NCBI RefSeq assembly: GCF_900112375.1
Contig: NZ_FOLS01000026.1
Location: forward strand, 1-64,000
DNA from: Pseudomonas citronellolis
GTDB lineage: Bacteria > Pseudomonadota > Gammaproteobacteria > Pseudomonadales > Pseudomonadaceae
Reading direction: 5' to 3'
DNA length: 64,000 nt
The position numbers were made by a program, and so were the translations under genes. Positions 9,640-16,792 of this stretch are shown piece after piece. Under the pieces are notes generated by a model. That model did no database searches. It was not told where the DNA came from and worked only from the letters and a program-made list of their open reading frames with translations. The stretch's first letter is position 1, and each line of letters opens with the position of its first letter.

Positions 9640-10230
9640 ATGAGCAAAAGCGTCGAGTTCTACTTCGACTTCGGCAGCCCCACCTCCTACCTGGCCTACA
9701 CCCAGCTGCCGGGCATCTGCGCCGCGGCCGGCGCCGAGCTGGTCTACCGCCCGGTGCTGCTGGGCGGCGTGTTCCAGGCCACCGGCAACGTCTCGCCGAT
9801 CGCCGTCCCGGCCAAGGGCCGCTACACCCTGATCGACATGCAGCGCTTCGCCCGCCGCTACGGCGTGCCGCTGAAGATGAACCCGCACTTCCCGATCAAT
9901 ACCCTGCTGCTGATGCGCGCCGCCACCGGCGTGCAGTTGCGCCAGCCGGAACGCTTCGAGGCGCTGCTGGCCTGCGTGTTCAAGGGCATGTGGGTGGACG
10001 CCCTGAACCTGGGCGACGCGGCGGTGCTGGGCCCGCTGCTGGCCGAGGCCGGCTTCGATCCACAGGCGCTGCTGGCGCTGGCGGCGGACCAGGAAGTGAA
10101 GGACGCGCTCAAGGCCAACACCGAGGCGGCCATCAAGCGCGGCATGTTCGGCGCGCCGACCATGTTCGTCGGCGAGGAGATGTTCTTCGGCCAGGACCGC
10201 CTGGACTTCGTCCGCGAGGCGCTGGCCTGA
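9640..10230 (+). CDS. DsbA-fold 2-hydroxychromene-2-carboxylate isomerase family protein
   Basis: A 196-residue protein of the kappa-class glutathione transferase / HCCA isomerase family. The N-terminus VEFYFDFGSPTSYLAY carries the conserved serine after DFGSP, and the C-terminal part AIKRGMFGAPTMFVGEEMFFGQDRL is the family's cis-proline region. Members isomerise naphthalene-pathway intermediates or act as glutathione-dependent transferases; no aromatic-degradation genes are visible here. It lies 29 bp after the SDR gene behind AGAGGGATCACCC, so both are probably under the TetR regulator. Confidence 0.9.
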   Translation: MSKSVEFYFDFGSPTSYLAYTQLPGICAAAGAELVYRPVLLGGVFQATGNVSPIAVPAKGRYTLIDMQRFARRYGVPLKMNPHFPINTLLLMRAATGVQLRQPERFEALLACVFKGMWVDALNLGDAAVLGPLLAEAGFDPQALLALAADQEVKDALKANTEAAIKRGMFGAPTMFVGEEMFFGQDRLDFVREALA

Positions 10231-10236
10231 AGCGAA

Positions 10237-10258
10237 GGGCGGCCCCGCAAGGCCGCCC
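10237..10258. terminator. Hairpin between convergent genes
   Basis: GGGCGGCC at 10237-10244 pairs with GGCCGCCC at 10251-10258 across a 6-nt loop. It starts 7 bp after the isomerase stop and 9 bp before the end of the opposing membrane-protein gene. There is no clear T-run, so it is a candidate bidirectional terminator only. Confidence 0.45.
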
Positions 10259-10266
10259 CTCGCGCC

Positions 10267-10671
10267 TCACAGGCCATGGAGCACGGCGGAGCGGCGCAGG
10301 CCGAAGAACTCAAGTTCCGCCAACACCCCGACCACCAGCGCCTGGCCGATGACGAAGGCGCAGCCCAGCACGCTCGGCTGAACCCAGCCGCTGAGCAGCA
10401 GGAACAGGCTTTCCAGCACCCACAGCAGGTTGGCGGCGATCACCGCCCAGACGCCGGTGCGCGGCAGCACCTCGCAATTGGCCATCCAGGCCAGCACCAG
10501 GGCGAAGGGCAGCAGCACGATGCCGGCCACCATCAGCAGTACGACGGGCAGGCCGAACAGTTCGCTCAGCGGGTTGGCGGCCAGCGCCAGCAGCAGGCCG
10601 GTGGCGCCGCCGGCGAGGGCGTCCAGTTGCAGGGAACGGCGGAGCAGCGGGGACGGTTGCAGCAGAGTCAT
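10267..10671 (-). CDS. Small four-helix inner-membrane protein, unknown function
   Basis: A 134-residue protein consisting almost entirely of four hydrophobic helices (about residues 18-40, 45-66, 74-95 and 100-120). It resembles small integral membrane proteins annotated only as hypothetical in pseudomonads. I chose the ATG at 10669-10671 (MTLLQPSPLLRRSLQLD), preceded by AGGAGGATTCGCC. It is divergent from the XRE regulator at 10801, so the 129-bp space may hold both promoters and the regulator could control it. No enzymatic motif is visible. Confidence 0.75.
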   Translation of the reverse strand: MTLLQPSPLLRRSLQLDALAGGATGLLLALAANPLSELFGLPVVLLMVAGIVLLPFALVLAWMANCEVLPRTGVWAVIAANLLWVLESLFLLLSGWVQPSVLGCAFVIGQALVVGVLAELEFFGLRRSAVLHGL

Positions 10672-10800
10672 GGCGAATCCTCCTGAACGAAGCGCCGCCG
10701 GTCCGCGGCGCCTGGCCGAAGAATCCGCCGCGGCGGGCACAGCGTCGATTACCTGCCAGGTAATGGCCGGGCCCCGGACAGAGGTCTATCGTTCGTTCCC

Positions 10801-11589
10801 ATGGACAGCCAAACCCTCCCCGTCGGCGCCCTGCTGCGCCAATGGCGCCAGCGCCGCCGCCTCAGCCAGCTCGACCTGGCCTGCGACGCGGACATCTCCA
10901 CGCGCCACCTGAGCTTCGTCGAGACCGGCCGCGCCCTGCCCAGCCGCGAGATGCTCCTGCACCTGGCCGAACAGCTGGACATCCCGCTGCGCGAGCGCAA
11001 CCGCCTGCTCGGCGCCGCCGGCTACGCGCCGGTGTATTCAGAGCGGACGCTGGACGACCCGGCACTGACCGTGGCGCGGCAGGCCATCGACCAGTTGCTC
11101 AAGGCCCACGAGCCGAACCCGGCGATGGTGGTGGACCGCCACTGGAACCTGCTGGCCTCCAACCACGCGGTGAGCGTCTTCCTCATCGGCGTGGCCCCCG
11201 AGCTGCTCGCCGCGCCCTGCAACGTGCTGCGCATGAGCCTGCACCCGCGCGGCCTGGCACCGAGCATCCTCAACCTGGGACCGTGGAAGGCGCATGTGAT
11301 GGCGCGCCTGCAGCGGGACATCGACGCCAGCGGCGACCCGCAGTTGCAGGCCCTGCGCGACGAACTGGCGCTCTACCCGGCGCCGCCCCACGAAGAGCAA
11401 GCCAGCGGCGACATGGTGCTGATACCGGTGCAACTGAACACCGAGCTGGGCGTGCTCAGCCTGATCGGCACCATCACGGTGTTCGGCACGCCGGTGGATG
11501 TGACGCTCTCGGAGTTGGCGCTGGAAACCTTCTTCCCCGCCGATGCGCGCAGCGCGGAAATCCTGCGCCGGCTCACCGGCGCGGGCTAG
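10801..11589 (+). CDS. XRE-family regulator with MmyB-like ligand domain
   Basis: A 262-residue protein. Residues 7-65 form an XRE helix-turn-helix (LLRQWRQRRRLSQLDLACDA and ISTRHLSFVETGRALPS). Residues about 80-255 match the MmyB-like PAS-type domain (NPAMVVDRHWNLLASNHAVS and a C-terminal ELALETFFPADARSAEILR), which in this family binds a small hydrophobic molecule. Such regulators often control one neighbouring gene. The candidates here are the divergent four-helix membrane protein and any SDR-like genes nearby. The target is not determined. Confidence 0.9.
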   Translation: MDSQTLPVGALLRQWRQRRRLSQLDLACDADISTRHLSFVETGRALPSREMLLHLAEQLDIPLRERNRLLGAAGYAPVYSERTLDDPALTVARQAIDQLLKAHEPNPAMVVDRHWNLLASNHAVSVFLIGVAPELLAAPCNVLRMSLHPRGLAPSILNLGPWKAHVMARLQRDIDASGDPQLQALRDELALYPAPPHEEQASGDMVLIPVQLNTELGVLSLIGTITVFGTPVDVTLSELALETFFPADARSAEILRRLTGAG

Positions 11590-11595
11590 GGAAGA

Positions 11596-12120
11596 TCAGA
11601 CAGCCGCCTTGCGCTCGCGGATGCAGGTCGGCCCGGCGCGCTCTTCCACGGCGCGGCGCACCTCGTCGCGCAGGCCGAGCAGGAAGGCCGCCTCGGCGGC
11701 GACGAACAGCGGGCCGACCACCAGCCCCATCAGGTCGTCGACGAAGGCCGGCTTGCGCCCCTCGTACCAGTGGCCGACGAACTGGATGAACCAGCCCACC
11801 ACGAACAGGCCGATGCCCCAGGCCAGCCAGCTGGCGGTGGAACCCGCGGCCAGCACCGCGCCGGCCCACAGCGACAGCGCCAGGAGCACGCCCATGAGCA
11901 CGCCGAAGCGCAGGTCCAGGCGCAGGTAGAACGCCAGCGCGGCCAGCGCCAGCAGGGTCGCCGGGGCCAGCAGCAGGCCGCCGGCCTCAAGACCCGGGCG
12001 CGACAGCAGCACGGCGATGGACAGGACGATCATCGGGATGCCGATGAAGTGGCTGAGGATGTTGCGCCGGTCGCGGTGGTAGGCCGCGTACTGCGCCAGG
12101 TGGTCGACGAGTGTTTTCAT
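11596..12120 (-). CDS. Mpo1-like (DUF962/YGL010w) membrane protein
   Basis: A 174-residue protein beginning MKTLVDHLAQYAAYHRDRRN, followed by NILSHFIGIPMIV. This combines the family's histidine motif (YHxxxxNxxxHxxG) with four hydrophobic helices. The yeast member Mpo1 is an Fe(II)-dependent dioxygenase in alpha-oxidation of 2-hydroxy fatty acids, and the histidines needed for metal binding are present. The bacterial substrate is unproven. It is divergent from the Crp/Fnr-family gene across 79 bp. The ATG at 12118-12120 is chosen over a longer frame with a non-conserved leader. Confidence 0.85.
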   Translation of the reverse strand: MKTLVDHLAQYAAYHRDRRNILSHFIGIPMIVLSIAVLLSRPGLEAGGLLLAPATLLALAALAFYLRLDLRFGVLMGVLLALSLWAGAVLAAGSTASWLAWGIGLFVVGWFIQFVGHWYEGRKPAFVDDLMGLVVGPLFVAAEAAFLLGLRDEVRRAVEERAGPTCIRERKAAV

Positions 12121-12199
12121 TGTTCTGTCGTTCTCGGGCAAGGTACTGGCATCATGGCTTGGACTGCCGTACCACTCTGTCAACTAGCCGACAAAGCCC

Positions 12200-12895
12200 A
12201 TGCCCGACACCGCCGACTGCCTGCAACGCATCGCCTCCGGCCGCTGGTTCCAGCACCTGCCCGCCGAACTGCGCGAAGCCCTCGGCCAGGCCGCCATCGT
12301 CCGCCGCCTGCCCGCCGGGCAGCGCCTGTTCGCCCGCGGCGACGCCCCCTGCGGGCTGTATTGCGTGGTCGAAGGCAGGATGCGCGTCGGCGCGGTGGGC
12401 GCCAGCGGCAAGGAAGCGCTGCTGGCCCTGGTGGAGGCGCCCAACTGGTTCGGCGAGATCTGCCTGTTCGACGGCCAGCCGCGCACCCACGACGCCTACG
12501 CCGAAGGCCCCACCACCCTGCTGCAGGTGCCGCTGCCGGCGCTGCACGCGCTGCTCGCCGAAAAGCCGCAGTACTGGCGCGACTTCGCCCTGCTGATGAG
12601 CCACAAGCTGCGCCTGGCCTTCACCGTGCTGGAGGAACAGGCCCTGCTGCCGGCCGCCCAGCGCCTGGCCCGGCGCCTGCTGATGCTGGCCGCCAGCTAC
12701 GGCGAGGCGCAGGCCAGCCAGCGCGAGCTGCACCTGCCCCAGGAACAGCTGGCGGCCATGCTCGGGCTGTCGCGGCAGACCACCAACCACCTGCTCAAGG
12801 AGCTGGAAGCCCGCGGCGTGCTGCGCCTGAGCTACGCCGGCATCGAGATTCTCGACGCCCACGGCCTGCGTCTGGCCGCGGGAGAGGAAGCATGA
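12200..12895 (+). CDS. Crp/Fnr-family transcriptional regulator
   Basis: A 231-residue regulator. Residues about 20-130 form a cyclic-nucleotide-binding-type beta-barrel (FARGDAPCGLYCVVEGRMRVG). Residues about 150-225 form the Crp-type winged helix-turn-helix (LPQEQLAAMLGLSRQTTNHLLKEL). The cysteine set of Fnr (three N-terminal plus one internal) is not recognisable, so it is unlikely to be an oxygen sensor of that type. The cAMP-contact residues of Crp (RxSA) are also not evident, so the effector is unknown. It is divergent from the Mpo1-like gene. Confidence 0.9.
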   Translation: MPDTADCLQRIASGRWFQHLPAELREALGQAAIVRRLPAGQRLFARGDAPCGLYCVVEGRMRVGAVGASGKEALLALVEAPNWFGEICLFDGQPRTHDAYAEGPTTLLQVPLPALHALLAEKPQYWRDFALLMSHKLRLAFTVLEEQALLPAAQRLARRLLMLAASYGEAQASQRELHLPQEQLAAMLGLSRQTTNHLLKELEARGVLRLSYAGIEILDAHGLRLAAGEEA

Positions 12896-13119
12896 CGCCG
12901 TCGGCGAATCACTCTTTCGATCGGTTGCAACGGCCGGCGCAGGCGCTAGCCTTTGCTGGCCCGGAGCATCGGGCGGGGCGCCAGGGGGAGCGCGCCCCGG
13001 TACGGTGACCCCTCGCAGGTAACCGGCCGGCCAGGCAAGGCCGGCGCTGTTCGCGAAACCACCCACGCCCGCCAAGGCGTGGCCAGGCGGCCAACAAGAA
13101 CAACAGGGAAACTCCCGCC

Positions 13120-13884
13120 ATGAACCGCAAATACCTCCTGCAGTACCTGTTCGTCTGTATTCTCACCCTCCTCGCCCTGCCCGCCCGGGCCAACCTGCCC
13201 AGCGACGAGCAACAGCTGCAGGCCATGCAGGTCGACGCCTGCCGGGCCCTGGGCAGCCTGATGCTGTTGCGCGGCGAAGGCTTCCAGGAGAACCACGCCA
13301 ACCAGCTGAAGGCCGACCTGGCCGCCCTGGACGCGGCGGTCAAAAGCTACGCCAAGGCCGACGACGGCCTGCGCAAGGCCCACCAGGCGCTGCTCGCGCA
13401 GATCCAGGCCGGCACCACCTACGGCCCCAAGGAAGAGGACCTGCCCTGGACCTACCTGCCGGACCTGAGCCGCGCCCTGCGCGACTTCCTCGGCCAGGTC
13501 GAGCGCTTCGTGCCGCCGTCCGCGGCCGACGAGCTGCCGCTGTGGCAGGTGCCGGTGCGCATCGAATACCTTTCCGTGCAGTACCTGGCGCGTTCCTACC
13601 TGGGCGTGCTGGAGATCGCCCGCGAGGCGCCGCAGAGCTACCTCGGCCAGGACGAGAAGACGCTGCTGCCGCTGATCAGCCGCAGCCTCTCGCGCCTGCC
13701 ACCGGGCGCGGCGAGCGGCAAGCTGCAGATGCGCTGGAACTACCTGGAAACCGCCCTGGGCGACATGAACAGCAAGAGCAACGCCCTGGTCAGCGCCTCC
13801 GGCCGGCCCTGGGCGCCGATCATCGTCGAACGCCACGCCCGCGAGCTGGCCGGCCAGCTCATGCAGCTGAGCCAGGCGCAGTGA
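13120..13884 (+). CDS. Secreted or periplasmic protein of unknown function
   Basis: A 254-residue protein with an N-terminal signal peptide (MNRKYLLQYLFVCILTLLALPARA, cleavage after ARA). The mature part is predicted mostly helical, with no cysteine pair, lipobox or catalytic motif that I recognise. One cysteine is near residue 41. A GGGAAACTCCCGCC leader precedes the ATG, and a 224-bp gap without any gene lies upstream. It converges on ppk2 through a shared hairpin. I do not recognise the family; pseudomonads carry similar uncharacterised exported proteins. Confidence 0.8.
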   Translation: MNRKYLLQYLFVCILTLLALPARANLPSDEQQLQAMQVDACRALGSLMLLRGEGFQENHANQLKADLAALDAAVKSYAKADDGLRKAHQALLAQIQAGTTYGPKEEDLPWTYLPDLSRALRDFLGQVERFVPPSAADELPLWQVPVRIEYLSVQYLARSYLGVLEIAREAPQSYLGQDEKTLLPLISRSLSRLPPGAASGKLQMRWNYLETALGDMNSKSNALVSASGRPWAPIIVERHARELAGQLMQLSQAQ

Positions 13885-13890
13885 GGCAGG

Positions 13891-13915
13891 CCCGGCGGCC
13901 CCTCAGGCCGCCGGG
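13891..13915. terminator. Convergent hairpin containing the ppk2 stop codon
   Basis: CCCGGCGGCC (13891-13900) and GGCCGCCGGG (13906-13915) form a perfect 10-bp stem with the 5-nt loop CCTCA. The loop includes the complement of the ppk2 TGA stop. It lies between two converging genes and may end both transcripts, although no T-run follows. Confidence 0.5.
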
Positions 13916-14910
13916 GCGCTCTCGCTGGCCTCGACCTGGCGCGGCAGCGGCGGCGTGGCATGCGGGCGCGCCAGCTCGTCGCGGTCCAGCTGGGCCGCAC
14001 GCCCCACCAGCAGCGGGTCGGGGGCGTGGGCGATGGCCAGGTCCTTGCCGGGGTAGTCCAGCGTGTGCAGGAAGTGGCGTAGGCAGTTCAGCCGCGCACG
14101 CTTCTTGTCGTCGGACTTGACCACCACCCAGGGCGCGTCGGCGGTGTCGGTGTGGAAGAACATCGCCTCCTTGGCCTGGGTGTAGTCGTCCCAGCGGTCC
14201 AGCGACTGGATGTCGATGGGCGACAGCTTCCAGTGCTTGAGCGGGTCGTCGCGGCGCGACACGAAGCGCCGCAGCTGCTCCTCGCGGCTGACCGAGAACC
14301 AGTACTTGAACAGCTGGATGCCGTTGCGCACCAGCATGCGCTCCAGTTCCGGCGTCTGCTGCATGAACTCCAGGTACTGGCGCGGCGTGCAGAAGCCCAT
14401 CACCCGCTCGACGCCGGCGCGGTTGTACCAGGAGCGGTCGAAGAAGACCATTTCGCCCGCGGTGGGCAGGTGCTGGACGTAGCGCTGGAAATACCACTGG
14501 CCGCTTTCCGCGTCGCTGGGCTTCTCCAGGGCGACCACCCGCGCGCCACGCGGGTTCAGGTGCTCCATGAAGCGCTTGATGGTGCCGCCCTTGCCGGCGG
14601 CGTCGCGGCCCTCGAAGAGCACCACGATGCGCTGCCCGGTTTCCTTCACCCAGCTCTGCACCTTCAGCAGTTCCACCTGCAGCTGCGCCTTGAGCGCCTC
14701 GTATTCCTTGCGCTGCAGGCGTTTGCGGTAGGGGTAGGACGAGGGCAGGCCGGCGGAGCCGGAATCCTCGTTGCTGCCGCGCGGCGCCATGGCCACGGTC
14801 AGGGCGACCGGGCCGTGGCTCTGGGCACGGATTTCCTCGCCGCCGCGGGTCGGCGTCGGGGCCTCCAGGGCAGCGAGGACGGGCGGGTTCTTGGCATCGG
14901 GCTGCGGCAT
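13903..14910 (-). CDS. ppk2: Polyphosphate kinase 2 (PPK2 family)
   Basis: A 335-residue P-loop kinase that transfers phosphate between inorganic polyphosphate and nucleotides (typically ADP/GDP to ATP/GTP). Walker A is GRDAAGKGGT at residues 101-110, and the lid and Walker B regions include FFDRSWYNRAGVERVMGF. The sequence PLKHWKLSPIDIQSLDRWDDY is typical of class I PPK2. The N-terminal 60 residues are low-complexity and rich in Pro/Gly. It resembles the P. aeruginosa PPK2 encoded by PA0141 (from memory). It is monocistronic, convergent with the secreted protein gene. AGGAGGAGACC precedes the ATG. Confidence 0.93.
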   Translation of the reverse strand: MPQPDAKNPPVLAALEAPTPTRGGEEIRAQSHGPVALTVAMAPRGSNEDSGSAGLPSSYPYRKRLQRKEYEALKAQLQVELLKVQSWVKETGQRIVVLFEGRDAAGKGGTIKRFMEHLNPRGARVVALEKPSDAESGQWYFQRYVQHLPTAGEMVFFDRSWYNRAGVERVMGFCTPRQYLEFMQQTPELERMLVRNGIQLFKYWFSVSREEQLRRFVSRRDDPLKHWKLSPIDIQSLDRWDDYTQAKEAMFFHTDTADAPWVVVKSDDKKRARLNCLRHFLHTLDYPGKDLAIAHAPDPLLVGRAAQLDRDELARPHATPPLPRQVEASESAPAA

Positions 14911-15016
14911 GGTCTCCTCCTGTGAGACATGGGGCTCGGGCGAGCAATCCCCCCACTCTGCTAGCTGCCGGGTACGGCGATCTTGATCGATATCAAGGCC
15001 GCGCGCCCCGGCAACG

Positions 15017-16003
15017 CTACAGCCAGCCGCGGAACTTGAACCAGAGGTACGGGATGATCGCCGAGACCACCATGGCCACCAGCGCCAGCGGGTAGCCGCT
15101 GGCCCAGGCCAGTTCCGGCATGTGCTGGAAGTTCATGCCGTACACGGTGCCCACCAGGGTCGGCGGCAGGAACAGCACGGCGGCGATGGAGAACACCTTG
15201 ATGATGCTGTTCTGCTCGATGTTGATCAGGCCCAAGGTGGCGTCGAGCAGGAAGGTGATCTCGCCGGACATCTTCGACTGGTACTCGCCCAGCGAACGCA
15301 CGTCGCGCTCCACCGACTTCATGCCCAGGCGCGCTTCCTCGCTGATCCAGGCGTTGCCATTGCCGCTCTGGCGGAAATAGGCCAGCGGCCGGCTGACGCT
15401 GAGCAGGCTCTCGTTGAGCTTGGACAGCAGCGAGTTGGTGCGCCCCAACTGCTTGACGATCTGCTGCAGGTCGGTCTTGGGCACGCGGGAGCGGGGCAGC
15501 TCGCCATGGTCGGTGAAGATGTCCCGCGACAGCGTGTCCAACTGGCCCTGCACCGACTCCAGCACGTCGGCGATGCGGTCCACCACCGCGTCCATCAGGT
15601 TGACGAACAGCAGGTCGCTGGCGCCCTTGCAGCCGCTGCGCTGCACCCGCGTCTCGAAGGTGCGGAACGACAGCACGTCGGCGTATCGCACCGTCACCAG
15701 CCACTGCGGGGTGAGCACGCAGGTGACCTCGGCGGTGTTCGGCCGGTGCTCGCGGATGCCGCTGACCACCGAGGTGGTCATGTACAGCGCGCCCTTGCTC
15801 TCGTAGAAGCGCGAGGAATCCTCGATCTCGGCCATTTCCTCGCGGGTCGGCACGTCCACTTCGATGAAGGACTCCAGCAGGCGCTCCTCCTCTTCCGTGG
15901 GGTGCAGCAGGTCGATCCACAGCGTGCCCGCCGGCATGGCCGCGCCGACTTCGCCGGTGTGGCGCTGCAAGCGGTCGCCGTCGAGGGTGTAATAGGTGAT
16001 CAT
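15017..16003 (-). CDS. corA: CorA-type magnesium/cobalt channel
   Basis: A 328-residue inner-membrane divalent cation channel. A long N-terminal cytoplasmic funnel (residues 1-265) precedes two C-terminal transmembrane helices, and the signature YGMNF, the selectivity loop of CorA/Mrs2 proteins, lies near residue 290 at the end of helix 1. A basic end (WFKFRGWL) follows helix 2. I chose the ATG at 16003 (MITYYTLDGDRLQRH); a longer frame exists but its leader overlaps the upstream divergent promoter. It is divergent from a small conserved gene at 16093. Confidence 0.93.
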   Translation of the reverse strand: MITYYTLDGDRLQRHTGEVGAAMPAGTLWIDLLHPTEEEERLLESFIEVDVPTREEMAEIEDSSRFYESKGALYMTTSVVSGIREHRPNTAEVTCVLTPQWLVTVRYADVLSFRTFETRVQRSGCKGASDLLFVNLMDAVVDRIADVLESVQGQLDTLSRDIFTDHGELPRSRVPKTDLQQIVKQLGRTNSLLSKLNESLLSVSRPLAYFRQSGNGNAWISEEARLGMKSVERDVRSLGEYQSKMSGEITFLLDATLGLINIEQNSIIKVFSIAAVLFLPPTLVGTVYGMNFQHMPELAWASGYPLALVAMVVSAIIPYLWFKFRGWL

Positions 16004-16092
16004 GTCGCATCCGCGTCCTTCTGCGGCCATCCAGGTCAGCGCAGGTTGGACAACTTCCCCCGGCTGCACAAGCCCGCACGGAGCCACCCGGC

Positions 16093-16365
16093 ATGAGCGA
16101 CATCGACGACGGCGAAGAATCCTTCGCGGCAGAAACCCTGATCCAGGCCATCGAGAACCAGATCGAAAGCGGCGAGCCGGCGGCGGCCCGCGCGGTGCTC
16201 AACAAGCTCACGCTGGTCGGCTACGAGCGCGAGGAGGCCCTGGAAATGATGGCCCTGGTGCTGGCCCACGAGATCCAGGCGATGCTCGCCGAGGAACGCG
16301 CCTTCGACGGCGCCTGGTACGAGCAGGCCCTGCGCGCATTGCCGCAGCTGCCCGGCGAGGAATGA
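16093..16365 (+). CDS. Conserved small acidic protein, unknown function
   Basis: A 90-residue acidic protein (MSDIDDGEESFAAETLIQAI...) predicted to be all helical. The segment AARAVLNKLTLVGYEREEALEMMALVLAHEI looks like a helical-hairpin repeat. There is no signal peptide or transmembrane segment. It is divergent from corA across 89 bp and 61 bp upstream of the TIGR02647-type gene, so the two may share a transcript. I recognise it only as a conserved gammaproteobacterial hypothetical. Confidence 0.7.
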   Translation: MSDIDDGEESFAAETLIQAIENQIESGEPAAARAVLNKLTLVGYEREEALEMMALVLAHEIQAMLAEERAFDGAWYEQALRALPQLPGEE

Positions 16366-16426
16366 GCTTGCCGAGCGCGGGGTGGCTGTGGCTAAACTGG
16401 CGCAACATCGCCACCGAGGAGTCGCC

Positions 16427-16660
16427 ATGGCCTTCACCCAAGAGCTGGTAGCGGAACTGGAATTGCTTGCCCTGTTCGATCTCGAGAACACCCAGGCAGG
16501 CCTGAAGATCCACCATGACGCGGCCCCGACGGCCGTCTCTGCGGCCGGGCGATTGCACGCCAAGGGCCTGATCGACCAGCCCGACGGCGGCTACCTGACC
16601 AGCCTGGGGCTGGACGCCGCCGAACACGCCCAGGTGCTGCTGAACATCCTCAAGCCCTGA
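16427..16660 (+). CDS. TIGR02647-family small protein
   Basis: A 77-residue protein beginning MAFTQELVAELELLALFDLENTQ, with a winged-helix-like C-terminus (AAGRLHAKGLIDQPDGGYLTSLG). The length and sequence match the family of uncharacterised, possibly DNA-binding proteins found next to cyaA in pseudomonads. I chose the ATG at 16427, preceded by GAGGAGTCGCC, over an upstream ATG at 16382 with a poor leader. A GC-rich hairpin follows 8 bp after the stop. Confidence 0.8.
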   Translation: MAFTQELVAELELLALFDLENTQAGLKIHHDAAPTAVSAAGRLHAKGLIDQPDGGYLTSLGLDAAEHAQVLLNILKP

Positions 16661-16667
16661 ACCCCGC

Positions 16668-16688
16668 GGCCGCCATCCATCGGCGGCC
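16668..16688 (+). terminator. Candidate terminator before cyaA
   Basis: GGCCGCC (16668-16674) and GGCGGCC (16682-16688) form a 7-bp stem just after the TIGR02647 gene. It is followed by CGCCCCATTTCC. The T-run is weak, so this is a modest candidate. Confidence 0.4.
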
Positions 16689-16792
16689 CGCCCCATTTCC
16701 TTAAGGACAGCCCCGCCGCGGTCGATATACAGTGCAGATCATGCGGTAATGGCACTCAGCCATAACCGCCCGATAGCTGACCGCGGCAGGCC

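Noticed and set aside
12896-13119. Possible small gene or structured leader between the Crp/Fnr gene and the exported protein
   Set aside because: A short ATG frame overlaps the previous stop and has no conserved features. The GC-rich stretch near 13021-13046 shows only weak pairing.
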